Notes: generated from the letters alone by a model not told the origin. Counted from the stretch's first letter, positions 11,897 through 21,079 are shown. The stretch is 64,000 nucleotides of DNA from Pseudaquabacterium terrae (GCF_013266755.1 NZ_JABRWJ010000009.1:62001-126000), one strand, 5' to 3'. A program made the numbers and translations.

Positions 11897-12496
11897 TTAG
11901 AGGTCGGAGGAGAAGTCGCCGGCTGCGTGGCGCTCGGCCACCAGGCGTTCGTAGGTCGGCAGCCCGCCGGCCAGCACGATGAAGAACTCGTCGATCACCG
12001 CCACCAGCAGCAAGAGCGATCCGAGCGCGAAGCTCATCTGCGGGATCCAGATGGGGATCACCAGCAGCCCTTGCGCCACCTCGTGCACCTGCCAGCTCTC
12101 GAAGGTGAAGCGGCAGGCCCACCAGGCGAGGTAGCCGACGGCGACGATGCCGATGGCCAGCGACAGCAGCTCGGCGACACGCCGCGCGCCGGGCGCGAGG
12201 CGCTCGGTCAGCAGCGACACGCGCACGAAGTCGCCGTGCTTGAAGGCATGCGCCATCGTCAGGAACGCCGCCGCCGCGCAGAACCACGCGACGACATCGT
12301 TGGTGGCGCCGGTGGAGACGCCGAACTCGCGGGCGATGCTCTGCCACACCATCGCCGCGGCGATCAGCGCGACGAACGTGGCGCCGAGCGCGCCCGCACC
12401 CAGGTACAGCGCATCGAGCGAGCGCCGCAACGACAGCCGCCGCGCCGGTGCCGTTACTTCTTCATTGCGCACCATTGGAGCGGCCATGCTGTCCAT
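11897..12496 (-). CDS. dctQ: TRAP transporter small permease DctQ (system 1)
   Basis: 199-residue membrane protein with four predicted helices, including LGATFVALIAAAMVWQSIAR and WIPQMSFALGSLLLLVAVID. DctQ partners the large DctM subunit. Conserved DctQ features such as AHAFKHGDFVRVSLL are present. It lies between dctP (30 bases upstream) and dctM (28 bases downstream). The extra N-terminal 20 residues relative to the second DctQ in this window may reflect a start further downstream. Confidence 0.93.
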   Translation of the reverse strand: MDSMAAPMVRNEEVTAPARRLSLRRSLDALYLGAGALGATFVALIAAAMVWQSIAREFGVSTGATNDVVAWFCAAAAFLTMAHAFKHGDFVRVSLLTERLAPGARRVAELLSLAIGIVAVGYLAWWACRFTFESWQVHEVAQGLLVIPIWIPQMSFALGSLLLLVAVIDEFFIVLAGGLPTYERLVAERHAAGDFSSDL

Positions 12497-12526
12497 CGTT
12501 GTCTCCGTATCGCCCGTTGGGGGGTC

Positions 12527-13486
12527 TTATTTCCTGAACGCTTCGATGATGGTCTTGCCGTCGTCGCCAGCGGTCTTCATCCACTCGACCGTCATGCGGC
12601 CGCCGATGATCTTCAATTCCTTCTTCAGCCCCTCGCTGCTGGTGTCGACCGTCATGCCCTTGGCCGCCAGCTCCTTCATGTACTCGGCGTCCTTCTGCTC
12701 GCTGAGCTTCCAGCCGCGCGCGCCGGCGTCTCCGGCGGCCTTCAGCACGGCATCCTGCGTCGCCTTGTCGAGGCCCTCGAAGGCTTTCTGGTTGACGATC
12801 ACCGCATTGCGCGGCAGCCAGGCATTGACGTCGTAGAAGTACTTGACGTGCTCGTAGAGCTTGCTGTCGATGCCCGAGGCGCTGGAGGTCAGGAAGTTCT
12901 GCACCACGCCGGTGGCCAGGCCCTGCGGCAGCTCGGCGAGCTGGATCGTCACCGGCTGCGCGCCGACGTATTCGGCGATGCGCGAGGTGGCCGGGTTGTA
13001 GGCGCGCATCTTGGTGCCCTTGAAGTCGGCCATGGTGGCCACCGGCTTCAGGGTATAGAGGCCCTGCGGCGGCCACGGCACGGTGTACAGCAGCTTCAGG
13101 CCCTGGTCCTTCAGCGTCTTCTCGAGGTAGGGCCGCGACAGCTCGTCGAGCTTCTTCGATTCGGCGTAGCTGGTGGCCAGGAAGGGGATCGAATCGATGC
13201 CGAACACCGGGTGCTCGTTGCCGGCGCTGGAGAGGATGAATTCGCCGATCGCCGTCTGCGACGACTGGACCGCACGCTTGATCTCGTTGGCCTTGAAGAG
13301 CGACGCATTGGCATGCACCTGGATCTTCAGCTTGCCCTTGGTCGACTTGTCGACCTCCTCGGCGAACCACTGCAGGTTCTGCACCTGGAAGGTGTTGGTG
13401 CCGTAGCCGGAGGGCAGGTCCCACTTGGTTTGCGCAAAGGCGGGAAGCGCAGCGGCCAAGGCCAGCGTGAACGCAATCTTCTTCAT
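12527..13486 (-). CDS. dctP: TRAP transporter solute receptor DctP (system 1)
   Basis: 319-residue periplasmic receptor. Signal peptide residues 1-18 (IAFTLALAAALPAFAQ). The mature start TKWDLPSGYGTN and the segment KLKIQVHANASLFKANEIKR are shared with the receptor at 15467-16459. The central RAYNPATSRIAEYVGAQPV contains the family Arg that pairs with the ligand carboxylate. Together with neighbouring 5-oxoprolinase and DUF1445 genes this fits the pyroglutamate-binding DctP subfamily, though ligand residues cannot be verified without structure-based alignment. An AGGAG site lies just upstream of the ATG. Confidence 0.92.
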   Translation of the reverse strand: MKKIAFTLALAAALPAFAQTKWDLPSGYGTNTFQVQNLQWFAEEVDKSTKGKLKIQVHANASLFKANEIKRAVQSSQTAIGEFILSSAGNEHPVFGIDSIPFLATSYAESKKLDELSRPYLEKTLKDQGLKLLYTVPWPPQGLYTLKPVATMADFKGTKMRAYNPATSRIAEYVGAQPVTIQLAELPQGLATGVVQNFLTSSASGIDSKLYEHVKYFYDVNAWLPRNAVIVNQKAFEGLDKATQDAVLKAAGDAGARGWKLSEQKDAEYMKELAAKGMTVDTSSEGLKKELKIIGGRMTVEWMKTAGDDGKTIIEAFRK

Positions 13487-13518
13487 CGGTGTCTCCTTCA
13501 GGCGGTTCAGGGGTGGGG

Positions 13519-14355
13519 TCAGAAGCTGGAGAGCTGGTGGTTCAGCAGGTCGGTGATCAACATCGCGCCGGGCGCATGCGTGATCGCGAACGGCGGGCGC
13601 GCCTGCGCGAGCGCCGCCTGCGGCGTGACACCGCAGGCCCAGAACACCGGCAGCTCGTCGGGCAGCACGGCCACGGCGTCGCCGTAGTCGGGCTGCGACA
13701 GGTCGGCGATGCCGATCAGCGCCGGGTCGCCGATGTGCACCGGCGCGCCGTGCACGTTCGGAAAGCGCGAGGTGATCTGCGTCGCGCGGATCGCGTCGGC
13801 GGCCTTCATCGGCCGCATCGTCACGACCATCGGCCCGCTGAAGCGGCCGGCCGCCTTGGTGGCGATGCTCGTGCGGTACATCGCGACGTTCTTGCCTTCG
13901 TCGACATGGCGCAGCCGGATGCCGTCCTCGATCAGCGCCTGCTCGAACGAGAACGAGCAGCCGAGCACGAAGCTCACCAGGTCATCGCGCCAGATTCCGC
14001 GCACGTCGCCCGGCTCGTCCACCAGCACGCCTTCGCGCCAGACGCGGTAGCGCGGCACGTCGGTGCGGATGTCGAGGTCACCGGCCAGCGTCGGCAGGCG
14101 ATGGTCGCCCGGCTCGCTGACCGCGAGCACCGGACAGGGCTTCGGATTGCGCTGGCAGTAGCGCAGGAACTCGTCGGCGACGTCACGCGGCAGAATCACC
14201 ACGTTGCCCTGCACGTGGGTCGTTGCGAGGCCGCTGGTGTGGCTGCTCAGCCAGCCGGCGCGGGCGGCGAGGCGGACCTCGAGGCCGGTCGATGCGGGGC
14301 CGAGCGCCTGCGGGTCGGGGGACGGTGTCGACATTGAGTCGGATCGTTGTGCCAC
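13519..14355 (-). CDS. DUF1445 putative hydro-lyase / D-glutamate cyclase-like protein
   Basis: 278-residue DUF1445 protein, often annotated putative hydro-lyase. The same domain occurs in the mammalian mitochondrial protein DGLUCY, linked with D-glutamate to 5-oxo-D-proline conversion, so a role in 5-oxoproline or glutamate lactam metabolism fits the neighbours. Visible conserved blocks are [34 protein letters not shown] and [16 protein letters not shown]. The GTG start at 14355 is preferred because AGGAG lies eight bases before it; the in-frame ATG at 14337 has no ribosome site. It is the first gene of the leftward operon. Confidence 0.8.
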   Translation of the reverse strand: MAQRSDSMSTPSPDPQALGPASTGLEVRLAARAGWLSSHTSGLATTHVQGNVVILPRDVADEFLRYCQRNPKPCPVLAVSEPGDHRLPTLAGDLDIRTDVPRYRVWREGVLVDEPGDVRGIWRDDLVSFVLGCSFSFEQALIEDGIRLRHVDEGKNVAMYRTSIATKAAGRFSGPMVVTMRPMKAADAIRATQITSRFPNVHGAPVHIGDPALIGIADLSQPDYGDAVAVLPDELPVFWACGVTPQAALAQARPPFAITHAPGAMLITDLLNHQLSSF

Positions 14356-14448
14356 GCTTGAATCTCCTGTGCCGGCCCCGATTCGGGGTCACCATGGAGA
14401 CACATTGTGGGCAGCGGCCCTCACGTCCGCTAACGCAAAATCCTTCGC

Positions 14449-15381
14449 TCAGCTCATCGACTTTTTCGATAACGGCGTGGTGCGTGCCGCACCGCGGCGG
14501 GGCGCCTTCAGCCCGGCGAACGCCGCCGCCGCCTCGAGCGCGGCGAGGGTGATCGTCGAGGTCGGATCCTCGCGGTAGCTCGCGTGCAGCGGCAGCGGCG
14601 ACAGCGCATCCGTGCAATTGAGCACACGCAGCGGCTGGCGCTGCGCGAGCCGCTCGGCTGCCACGCGCGGCAGCGTCGCGATGCCGAAGCCGCCTTCGAC
14701 CAGCTGCACCATCGCCGAGATCGACGAGATCGCATGCACGCGCGGCGGCTCGATGCCGCCCGAGCGGAACATGTCGAGCAGCGCGACATACGGCTGCGAC
14801 GCGCGCTGAAAGGTCAGCAGCTCGAAGCGCGCCAGGTCGGCCAGCGCATAACGCTTGCGCGGATGCAGCACCGCATGGCCGACGAACACCATCTCCATCG
14901 GCTGCAGCGCGCGCGTGCGGATGCCCTCGCCGCCGGCCGGCAGCGCGGCGAAGACCAGGTCCAGCGTGCCGCGCCGCACCTGCTCGGTCAGCAGCGGCGT
15001 GGTTTCGACCGTCAGCTCGAGCTCGAAGGCCGGGTGGTCGACGCGCATCTGCTGCAGCCATTCGGTGAGCCAGCTGTGCACCACCGACTCGATCGCCCCG
15101 ATGCGCAGCAGCTGCGCACGCGCCGAATCCGATCCGAGCTCGCCCTTGATCTGCCGCTGCAGCTCGAGCAGGCGCTGCGCATAGCCGAAGAAGCGCGTGC
15201 CGACGACGGTGACGCGGAACTGCTTGTCGCGCCGGTCGAGCAGCAGCACGCCGAGCTCTTCCTCGAGCGCGGCGATGCGGCTGGACAGCGCCGACTGCGT
15301 GATGAAGAGCTTTTCCGCCGCGCGGGTCACGCTCTTGAGCGACACGGCCCAGTAGAAGGCCTCGACGAAGCGCAGGTTCAT
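14449..15381 (-). CDS. LysR-family transcriptional regulator of the 5-oxoproline/TRAP region
   Basis: 310-residue LysR protein with a winged-helix N-terminus (residues 1-60, FVEAFYWAVSLKSVTRAAEK, ITQSALSSRIAALEEELG) and a substrate-binding C-terminal domain. It sits between the leftward operon (DUF1445, TRAP, oplAH, pcp) and the divergent second TRAP system, so it probably controls one or both, with a pathway acid as co-inducer. The ATG at 15381 starts the canonical MNLRFVEAF; an open frame continues upstream to 15531 but overlaps the divergent dctP and is rejected. Confidence 0.92.
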   Translation of the reverse strand: MNLRFVEAFYWAVSLKSVTRAAEKLFITQSALSSRIAALEEELGVLLLDRRDKQFRVTVVGTRFFGYAQRLLELQRQIKGELGSDSARAQLLRIGAIESVVHSWLTEWLQQMRVDHPAFELELTVETTPLLTEQVRRGTLDLVFAALPAGGEGIRTRALQPMEMVFVGHAVLHPRKRYALADLARFELLTFQRASQPYVALLDMFRSGGIEPPRVHAISSISAMVQLVEGGFGIATLPRVAAERLAQRQPLRVLNCTDALSPLPLHASYREDPTSTITLAALEAAAAFAGLKAPRRGAARTTPLSKKSMS

Positions 15382-15402
15382 GTGCGGGCGGTGTTCGGAG
15401 AG

Positions 15403-15434
15403 ATACCCATGGAAGCCGGTGCCGTTGTCGGTAT
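15403..15434. promoter_or_regulatory. Candidate LysR operator between divergent genes
   Basis: The 85-base gap between the LysR gene and the divergent dctP contains ATACC (15403-15407) and GGTAT (15430-15434), an inverted repeat over a 22-base spacer, flanked by AG and TC(T) that extend the symmetry imperfectly. LysR regulators usually bind such dyads near their own promoter. Sequence support is weak. Confidence 0.25.
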
Positions 15435-15466
15435 TCTCGGCCCCATACAGAACCGGAGCCACGACG

Positions 15467-16459
15467 ATGTTCCTTCGCACGCTGACCGCCGCCGCGCTGA
15501 TGCTCGCTTCCAGCGCTTTCGCCCAGACCAAGTGGGACCTGCCGGCCGCCTACCCGGCGACCAACTTCCACACCGAGAACATGACGCAGTTCGCCGCCGA
15601 CGTCGACAAGGCCAGCGGCGGCAAGCTGAAGATCCAGGTGCACGCCAACGCGTCGCTGTTCAAGGCCAACGAGATCAAGCGCGCGGTGCAGGGCGGCCAG
15701 GCCCAGCTGGGCGAGATCCTGCTCGCCAACTTCGCCAACGAGGCGCCGATCTACGCGCTCGACGGCGTGCCCTTCCTCGCCAGCTCGTACGACGAAGCCA
15801 AGCTGCTGTACGACCTGCAGCGCCCGCAGCTGGACAAGCAGCTCGCCGGCCAGGGCATGAAGCTGCTGTTCTCGGTGCCGTGGCCGCCGCAGGGCATCTA
15901 CACGAAGAAGCCGATCCAGTCGGTGGCCGACATGCGTGGCATCAAGTGGCGCGCCTACAGCCCGGCGACCGCGAAGATCGCCGAGCTGATCGGCGCGCAG
16001 CCGGTGACGATCCAGGCCGCCGAGCTGTCGCAGGCGCTGGCCACCGGCGTCGTCGACAGCTACATGTCCTCGGGCTCGACCGGCTACGACTCGAAGACCT
16101 ACGAGCACATCAAGAACTGGTACGACACGCAGGCCTGGCTGCCGAAGAACGCGGTCATCGTCAACAAGAAGGCGTTCGACGCCCTCGACAAGCCGACGCA
16201 GGACGCCCTGATGAAGGCCGCCGCCGAGGCCGAGGCCCGCGGCTGGAAGATCAGCATGGAAAAGAACGACTGGTACAAGAAGGCGCTGACCGACAAGGGC
16301 ATGACCATCCATCGCCCGCACGCCAAGCTCAAGCAGGACCTGAAGCAGGTCGGCGAGATCATGCTGGCCGACTGGGAGAAGACGGCGGGCGCCGACAACG
16401 TCGCGGTGGTCGCGGCGTACAAGAAGGCCCAGGCGGCGAAGCCGGCGGCCAAGAACTGA
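15467..16459 (+). CDS. dctP: TRAP transporter solute receptor DctP (system 2)
   Basis: 330-residue periplasmic receptor with signal peptide residues 1-19 (MFLRTLTAAALMLASSAFAQ). After it, TKWDLPAAYPATNFHTENM and KLKIQVHANASLFKANEIKR match the receptor at 12527-13486 closely. The ligand Arg segment WRAYSPATAKIAELIGAQPV is present. It opens the second TRAP operon (dctP-dctQ-dctM), divergent from LysR. The start is chosen at the signal peptide; an upstream frame extension would overlap LysR. It is probably a paralogue taking the same class of ligand, with different affinity or specificity. Confidence 0.92.
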   Translation: MFLRTLTAAALMLASSAFAQTKWDLPAAYPATNFHTENMTQFAADVDKASGGKLKIQVHANASLFKANEIKRAVQGGQAQLGEILLANFANEAPIYALDGVPFLASSYDEAKLLYDLQRPQLDKQLAGQGMKLLFSVPWPPQGIYTKKPIQSVADMRGIKWRAYSPATAKIAELIGAQPVTIQAAELSQALATGVVDSYMSSGSTGYDSKTYEHIKNWYDTQAWLPKNAVIVNKKAFDALDKPTQDALMKAAAEAEARGWKISMEKNDWYKKALTDKGMTIHRPHAKLKQDLKQVGEIMLADWEKTAGADNVAVVAAYKKAQAAKPAAKN

Positions 16460-16497
16460 GCGGCGAAAGCACCGAAGAACGGAAGCCGGCTCGCTGC

Positions 16498-17031
16498 ATG
16501 CGCAAGGTCCTCGACACGCTGTACCTCGCCGCCGGCGCGATCGCGGCACTGATGGTGCTGGCGATCGGCGTGTTGATGATCTACCAGAGCATCGCGCGCG
16601 AGCTCGGCATCCGCACCGGCGCGATCAACGACATCGTCGCCTGGTGCTGCGCGGCCGCGGCCTTCATGGCGATGGCGCATGCCTTCAAGCACGGCGACTT
16701 CGTACGCGTGACGCTGCTGCTCGAGAAACTGTCACCCGCGTGGCGCCACCGCTTCGAGCTCTTCGCGCTGGCCATCGGCAGCGCCGCCACCGCCTACCTC
16801 GCGTGGTGGGCGAACCGCTTCACCTACGAGAGCTGGGAGTTCAACGAGCTCGCGCAGGGCCTGCTGCCGATCGCCATCTGGATCCCGCAGCTGAGCTTCG
16901 CGCTCGGCTCGATCCTGCTGCTGATCGCGGTGCTCGATGAATTCGTGATCGTGCTGCGCGGCGGCCGGCCGACCTTCGTCACCGCGGTCGAGGAGCGCCA
17001 CGCCAAGGGCGACTTCTCGGCCGATCTCTGA
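16498..17031 (+). CDS. dctQ: TRAP transporter small permease DctQ (system 2)
   Basis: 177-residue four-helix membrane protein starting 38 bases after dctP. Helices include VLDTLYLAAGAIAALMVLAI and WIPQLSFALGSILLLIAVLD. It shares AHAFKHGDFVRV and FTYESWEFNELAQGLLPIAI-type segments with the system 1 DctQ. The C-terminus, EERHAKGDFSADL, corresponds to AERHAAGDFSSDL in the other copy, another sign of duplication. Confidence 0.93.
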   Translation: MRKVLDTLYLAAGAIAALMVLAIGVLMIYQSIARELGIRTGAINDIVAWCCAAAAFMAMAHAFKHGDFVRVTLLLEKLSPAWRHRFELFALAIGSAATAYLAWWANRFTYESWEFNELAQGLLPIAIWIPQLSFALGSILLLIAVLDEFVIVLRGGRPTFVTAVEERHAKGDFSADL

Positions 17032-17055
17032 ACCCGCTGCGAAAGCCCCGAGCCG

Positions 17056-18369
17056 ATGGACAACATGCTGATCGTCGGCGCCGTGCTGCTGGCACTGATG
17101 CTGGTGCTGCTCGCGGCCGGCGTGTGGATCGCGATGACGCTGGCGATCTGCGGCTGGGTCGGCCAGACCTTCTTCACCAGCACGCAGCCGGGCAAGAACC
17201 TGTTTTCGGCGTTCTGGGAATCGAATGCCTCGTGGGAGCTGGCCGCGCTGCCGCTGTTCATCTGGATGGGCGAGATCCTCTTTCGCACCAAGCTGAGCGA
17301 GGAAATGTTCGAAGGCCTGCGGCCCTGGCTCAACCGCATCCCCGGCCGGCTGATGCACACCACCATCCTCGGCTGCGGCATCTTCGGCTCGGTGTCGGGC
17401 TCGTCGGCCGCGACCTGCGCAACGATCTCGAAGGTCGCGCTGCCGGAGCTCAAGCGCCGCGGCTACGACGAGCGCCTGGCGATCGGCTCGCTGGCCACCG
17501 CCGGCACGCTGGGCATCCTGATCCCGCCGTCGATCACGATGGTGGTCTACGCGGTGGCGGCCGATGCGTCGATCATCCGCGTCTTCCTCGCCGGCTTCGT
17601 GCCGGGCTTCCTGCTGATGCTGCTGTTCTCGGGCTACATCATGTGGTGGAGCCTGCGTCATCCGCACAAGGTGCCGGCGGCCGACCCGCCGTGCAGCTTC
17701 GCCGAGAAGATCCGGCGCTCGGGCAACCTGATTCCCTGCGCCGCGCTGATCGTCTTCATCGTCTGGGTGCTGATCGCCGGCTGGGCCACAGCCACCGAGT
17801 GCGCGGCCTACGGCGTGCTCGGCGCCCTCGGCCTCGCCGCCTGGAGCCGCACGCTGACCTGGGCCAATTTCTGGGACGGCCTGATGGGCACGACGCGCAC
17901 CAGCTGCATGATCATGTTCATCCTCGCCGGCGCGGCCTTCCTGACCAAGACGATGGCCTTCACCGGCATCCCGCGCGCGCTCGCCGAATGGGTCACGGCG
18001 ATGCACCTGAGCCCGATCGCGCTGATCGCCGCGCTGACCGTCGTCTACCTGGTGCTCGGCACCGCGCTCGACGGCATCTCGATGATCGTGCTGACCAGCG
18101 CCGTCGTGCTGCCGATGATCCAGCAGGCCGGCTTCAACCTGGTGTGGTTCGGCATCTTCATCGTGCTGCTGGTCGAGATCGCCGAGGTCACGCCGCCGGT
18201 CGGCTTCAACCTCTTCGTGCTGCAGAACATGACCGGCAAGGACGGCAATGTGATCGCCCGCGCGGCGCTGCCGTTCTTCGGCTGCCTGGTGCTGTGCATC
18301 GCGCTGATCACCGCGTTTCCGGGCCTGGTGACCTGGCTGCCCGATCTCGTGATGGGCCCCGAACGCTGA
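17056..18369 (+). CDS. dctM: TRAP transporter large permease DctM (system 2)
   Basis: 437-residue polytopic transporter subunit, nearly collinear with the dctM at 10558-11868; identical blocks include SAFWESNASWELAALPLFIW and LVLGTALDGISMIVLT. It is the last gene of the dctPQM operon. With DctP and DctQ it forms a sodium-driven high-affinity uptake system, predicted here for 5-oxoproline or related carboxylates. Confidence 0.95.
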   Translation: MDNMLIVGAVLLALMLVLLAAGVWIAMTLAICGWVGQTFFTSTQPGKNLFSAFWESNASWELAALPLFIWMGEILFRTKLSEEMFEGLRPWLNRIPGRLMHTTILGCGIFGSVSGSSAATCATISKVALPELKRRGYDERLAIGSLATAGTLGILIPPSITMVVYAVAADASIIRVFLAGFVPGFLLMLLFSGYIMWWSLRHPHKVPAADPPCSFAEKIRRSGNLIPCAALIVFIVWVLIAGWATATECAAYGVLGALGLAAWSRTLTWANFWDGLMGTTRTSCMIMFILAGAAFLTKTMAFTGIPRALAEWVTAMHLSPIALIAALTVVYLVLGTALDGISMIVLTSAVVLPMIQQAGFNLVWFGIFIVLLVEIAEVTPPVGFNLFVLQNMTGKDGNVIARAALPFFGCLVLCIALITAFPGLVTWLPDLVMGPER

Positions 18370-18374
18370 CAGGA

Positions 18375-18414
18375 CCTGAACGCGAACTGCCGTGACAGCG
18401 CGGCGCTGTTCAGG
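18375..18414 (+). terminator. Possible hairpin after the dctPQM operon
   Basis: CCTGAAC (18375-18381) and GTTCAGG (18408-18414) are perfectly complementary, and an inner CAGC...GCTG pair can extend the structure. No run of T follows, so if it ends transcription it is not a classic intrinsic terminator. Confidence 0.25.
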
Positions 18415-18468
18415 CGATCATCCGCACATCTTGCGGTCTAGCATCCCGCACCGCGAGCCCTTTGTCGC

Positions 18469-20946
18469 ATGCCCGCCTTGTCGCCCGCCGTGTCCTCGCC
18501 ACCCTCGCCCACTTCGCGCATGACGCCGGACCGCCGCGGCGGCGAGGTCTTCGTCTGGCCGACGCCGCCCTACGCCGCCTACCCGACGCCCTGGCCGCAG
18601 CAGGCGCCCGAGCCCTGCGAGATCGAAGGGCCGAACGGCCGCGTCACGCACGGCCGGCTGGCGATGTTCGATGCCGAAGCCGGCATTGCCTACCTGATCG
18701 TGCCGCCGGCGCGCGGCACGCTGGCGCTGCGCATGACGCAGTTCCGCCGGCTGACGCTGCTGAATCCGCTGCCCGCACTCGGCGAGACGGCCCCCGCCGG
18801 CTCACCGCTCGAAGCGCTGTGCGCCGCGCCGCGCAGCCGCTGCACGCTGCACTTTCGCGGCGGCGACAGCACGACGCTGCAGACCATCGGCCAGGTCGAG
18901 CACGCGCTCGGCGTGTTCCTGTTTCCGCCGCTGTCCCCGCAGCCCGGCAGCGGCGATGCCGTGCTGCGCAGCTTCTATCCGCATGGCGGCATCCAATCGC
19001 TGGACATCGGTCCACGCGTCGGCGAGCTGCTGGTCGAGCAGCAAGCCGCCAGCGCCGACGACGTTCAGCAGGCCGCCGACGAGCAGAACAGCCTGCGCCA
19101 GCGCCGCATCGGTGACCTGCTGCTGTCCGAGCGCATCGTCGTGCCCGAGCAGTTGCTCGAGGCGATCGAGCAGCAGTCGCGCATGCCGATGGTGCGCATC
19201 GGCGAGGCACTCATCGCCCTGGGCATCATCGACGAGCGCGCTCTCGGCGATGCACTGCAGCAGCAAACGCGCGACCGCAACGTGCCGCTCGGCGAACTGC
19301 TGGTGCAGCGCGGCGTCGTCACCCGCGGCGAGCTGCAGGCGGCGCTGGCGCGCAAGATGGGTTATCCGGTCGTCGACGCCGGCGCCTTCCCGGTCGAGCC
19401 CGAAGCGGCGCTGAAGCTGCCGCATGCGCTCGCGCGGCGCCTGCCGGCGCTGCCGCTGATGATGCGTGGCGGCCGTCTCGTCGTCGCGCTCGAAGACCCC
19501 TCGGCGCGCATCCTGATCGACGAGATCGAGTCCGGTGCGCAGGCCAAGGTGGTGCCGGTGCTGGCGCGTGAAGGCACGCTGCTGCCGGCGATCGACCAGT
19601 TGTACCAGCGGCTCGGCAAGCTAGCGGCGGCCGCGCCGCCGCCCGCCACCGCGACCCCGAATCCGCGGCCTGCTTCGCCCGCCATCGTGCAGGTCGAGCC
19701 TGACGACACGCTCGAGCGGCTGATCGACACGACGATCGCCGAGGCGCACCGGAGCGGCGTGTCCGACATCCACATCGAGTGCCCCGGCGGCGACGATCCG
19801 CTGCGCATTCGCTTCCGTCGCGACGGCGTGCTCGAGCCCTACCTCGAAGCGCCGCCGGACCGCGGGCCGGCCCTCGTCGCGCGGCTGAAGGCCCTCGGCG
19901 GGCTCGAGACGTCCGAGCGCCGCAAGCCGCAGCACGGCAAGCTCCAATTCGGTCATGTCGTGCAGGGCGACATGCCCGAGTGGCGCCTGGCGACGATTCC
20001 CACCACCCACGGCCTCGAAGATGCCGTGCTGCGCCGGCTGGCGCCGATGCAAGCGCTGCCGCTCGATGCCATCGGCCTGGCACCTGCGGTGCTGGCGGGC
20101 GTGCAATCGGCCATCACGCGCACGCAGGGCCTGCTGTTGTGCGTCGGCCGCGCCGGCAGCGGCACGACGACGACGCTGCACGCGGCGCTCGCGCACATCA
20201 ACACGCCCGAACGCAAGGTCTGGACCGCCGAAGACCCGATCGAGATCACGCAGCCGGGGCTGCGCCAGGTGCAAGTGAACCCCCGCATCGATTGGACCTT
20301 CGCGAAGGCCGTGCGCGCGTTCACGGACGCCGATGCGGACGTGGTGATGGTCGGCGAGCTGCGCGATGGCGAGACCGCGCAGGCGGCGATCGATGCCGCG
20401 CTGACGGGCCACCTGGTGTTCTCGGCCGTGCCGGGCACCCGCGCTGCCGATGGCATCGTGCGGCTGCTCGATCTCGGACTCGACTCGTTCGCATTGGCCG
20501 ATGCGCTGTCGATGGTGCTGGCGCAGCAGCTGGTGCGCAGGCTGTGTCGCCAATGCGTCACCCGCCGTCCCGCACGCGACGATGAAATCGAGGAGCTTCT
20601 CGACGATTGGCAATCAAGCTTTCCCGACAACGCAACAGCGCCGACGCCTGAATCCACACTCTCGCAATGGCGCCAACGCCATGGCCGCGACGGTGTATTG
20701 CAGCTGCATGAAGCCCCAGGCTGTCCGCATTGCCGCCACAGCGGCTTCAGCGGCCGCATCGGCCTGCACGAAGCGCTGCACATCGATCGCGACCTGCGCC
20801 GCCTGATCCAGGCCAGTGTGCCTGCGCAGTCGCTGCACAGCGCTGCGATGGCACGCGGTATGCGTACGCTGCGCCAGGATGGAATCGAGAAAGTGCTTGC
20901 CGGATTGACGACGGCCCGAGAAGTTCGTGCCCGCAGCAACACCTGA
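18469..20946 (+). CDS. GspE/PilB-like secretion ATPase with degenerate P-loop
   Basis: 825-residue type II/IV-pilus ATPase homologue. Residues about 184-305 hold four repeated T2SSE_N/MshEN-like units (RVGELLVEQ, RIGDLLLSE, RIGEALIAL, PLGELLVQR). The GspE ATPase core follows (about 410-800). The Asp box AEDPIE (about 587), Walker B region VMVGELRDGETA (about 627) and both CxxC zinc pairs (CRQC about 694, CPHC about 754) are kept. Walker A reads GRAGSGTTTT near 560-569, so the essential Lys is Thr566, and the usual TLHTN His box is AVPGT. No pilus or Gsp gene is adjacent. It may be a non-hydrolysing regulator, possibly binding cyclic di-GMP through its N-terminal repeats. The start could be the ATG at 18520. 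Confidence 0.85.
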   Translation: MPALSPAVSSPPSPTSRMTPDRRGGEVFVWPTPPYAAYPTPWPQQAPEPCEIEGPNGRVTHGRLAMFDAEAGIAYLIVPPARGTLALRMTQFRRLTLLNPLPALGETAPAGSPLEALCAAPRSRCTLHFRGGDSTTLQTIGQVEHALGVFLFPPLSPQPGSGDAVLRSFYPHGGIQSLDIGPRVGELLVEQQAASADDVQQAADEQNSLRQRRIGDLLLSERIVVPEQLLEAIEQQSRMPMVRIGEALIALGIIDERALGDALQQQTRDRNVPLGELLVQRGVVTRGELQAALARKMGYPVVDAGAFPVEPEAALKLPHALARRLPALPLMMRGGRLVVALEDPSARILIDEIESGAQAKVVPVLAREGTLLPAIDQLYQRLGKLAAAAPPPATATPNPRPASPAIVQVEPDDTLERLIDTTIAEAHRSGVSDIHIECPGGDDPLRIRFRRDGVLEPYLEAPPDRGPALVARLKALGGLETSERRKPQHGKLQFGHVVQGDMPEWRLATIPTTHGLEDAVLRRLAPMQALPLDAIGLAPAVLAGVQSAITRTQGLLLCVGRAGSGTTTTLHAALAHINTPERKVWTAEDPIEITQPGLRQVQVNPRIDWTFAKAVRAFTDADADVVMVGELRDGETAQAAIDAALTGHLVFSAVPGTRAADGIVRLLDLGLDSFALADALSMVLAQQLVRRLCRQCVTRRPARDDEIEELLDDWQSSFPDNATAPTPESTLSQWRQRHGRDGVLQLHEAPGCPHCRHSGFSGRIGLHEALHIDRDLRRLIQASVPAQSLHSAAMARGMRTLRQDGIEKVLAGLTTAREVRARSNT

Positions 20947-21001
20947 GAGAAGCGTCCACGCCAGGGGCGCAAACCACACGGTCCGTGGTACAAAACTTCT
21001 C

Positions 21002-21048
21002 TTGACACGCCGCAGCAAAGCGGCGATTTGGTATCTTGTCGAGACAAG
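21002..21048 (+). promoter_or_regulatory. Structured leader region upstream of the response regulator
   Basis: Contains a perfect -35-like TTGACA (21002-21007) followed by two perfect dyads: CGCCGC/GCGGCG (21008-21013 and 21020-21025) and CTTGTC/GACAAG (21035-21040 and 21043-21048). The second dyad could be an operator or an mRNA hairpin just upstream of the leader ORF. A well-spaced -10 box is not obvious (GATTTG at 21025 at 17-base spacing is poor), so activator dependence is possible. Confidence 0.3.
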
Positions 21049-21079
21049 CGGTTCGCGAAGCCGCTCTCAAGGGAGTTCC

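Noticed and set aside
11471-13687. 738-codon plus-strand frame
   Set aside because: Antisense to dctM, dctQ and dctP, with a low-complexity basic product.
15382-15531. N-terminal extension of the LysR gene
   Set aside because: It overlaps the divergent dctP start, and the canonical LysR start MNLRFVEAF lies at 15381.
14584-16497. Long plus-strand frame running into dctQ
   Set aside because: The upstream part is antisense to the LysR gene and off-frame with dctP; only the DctQ part from 16498 is real.
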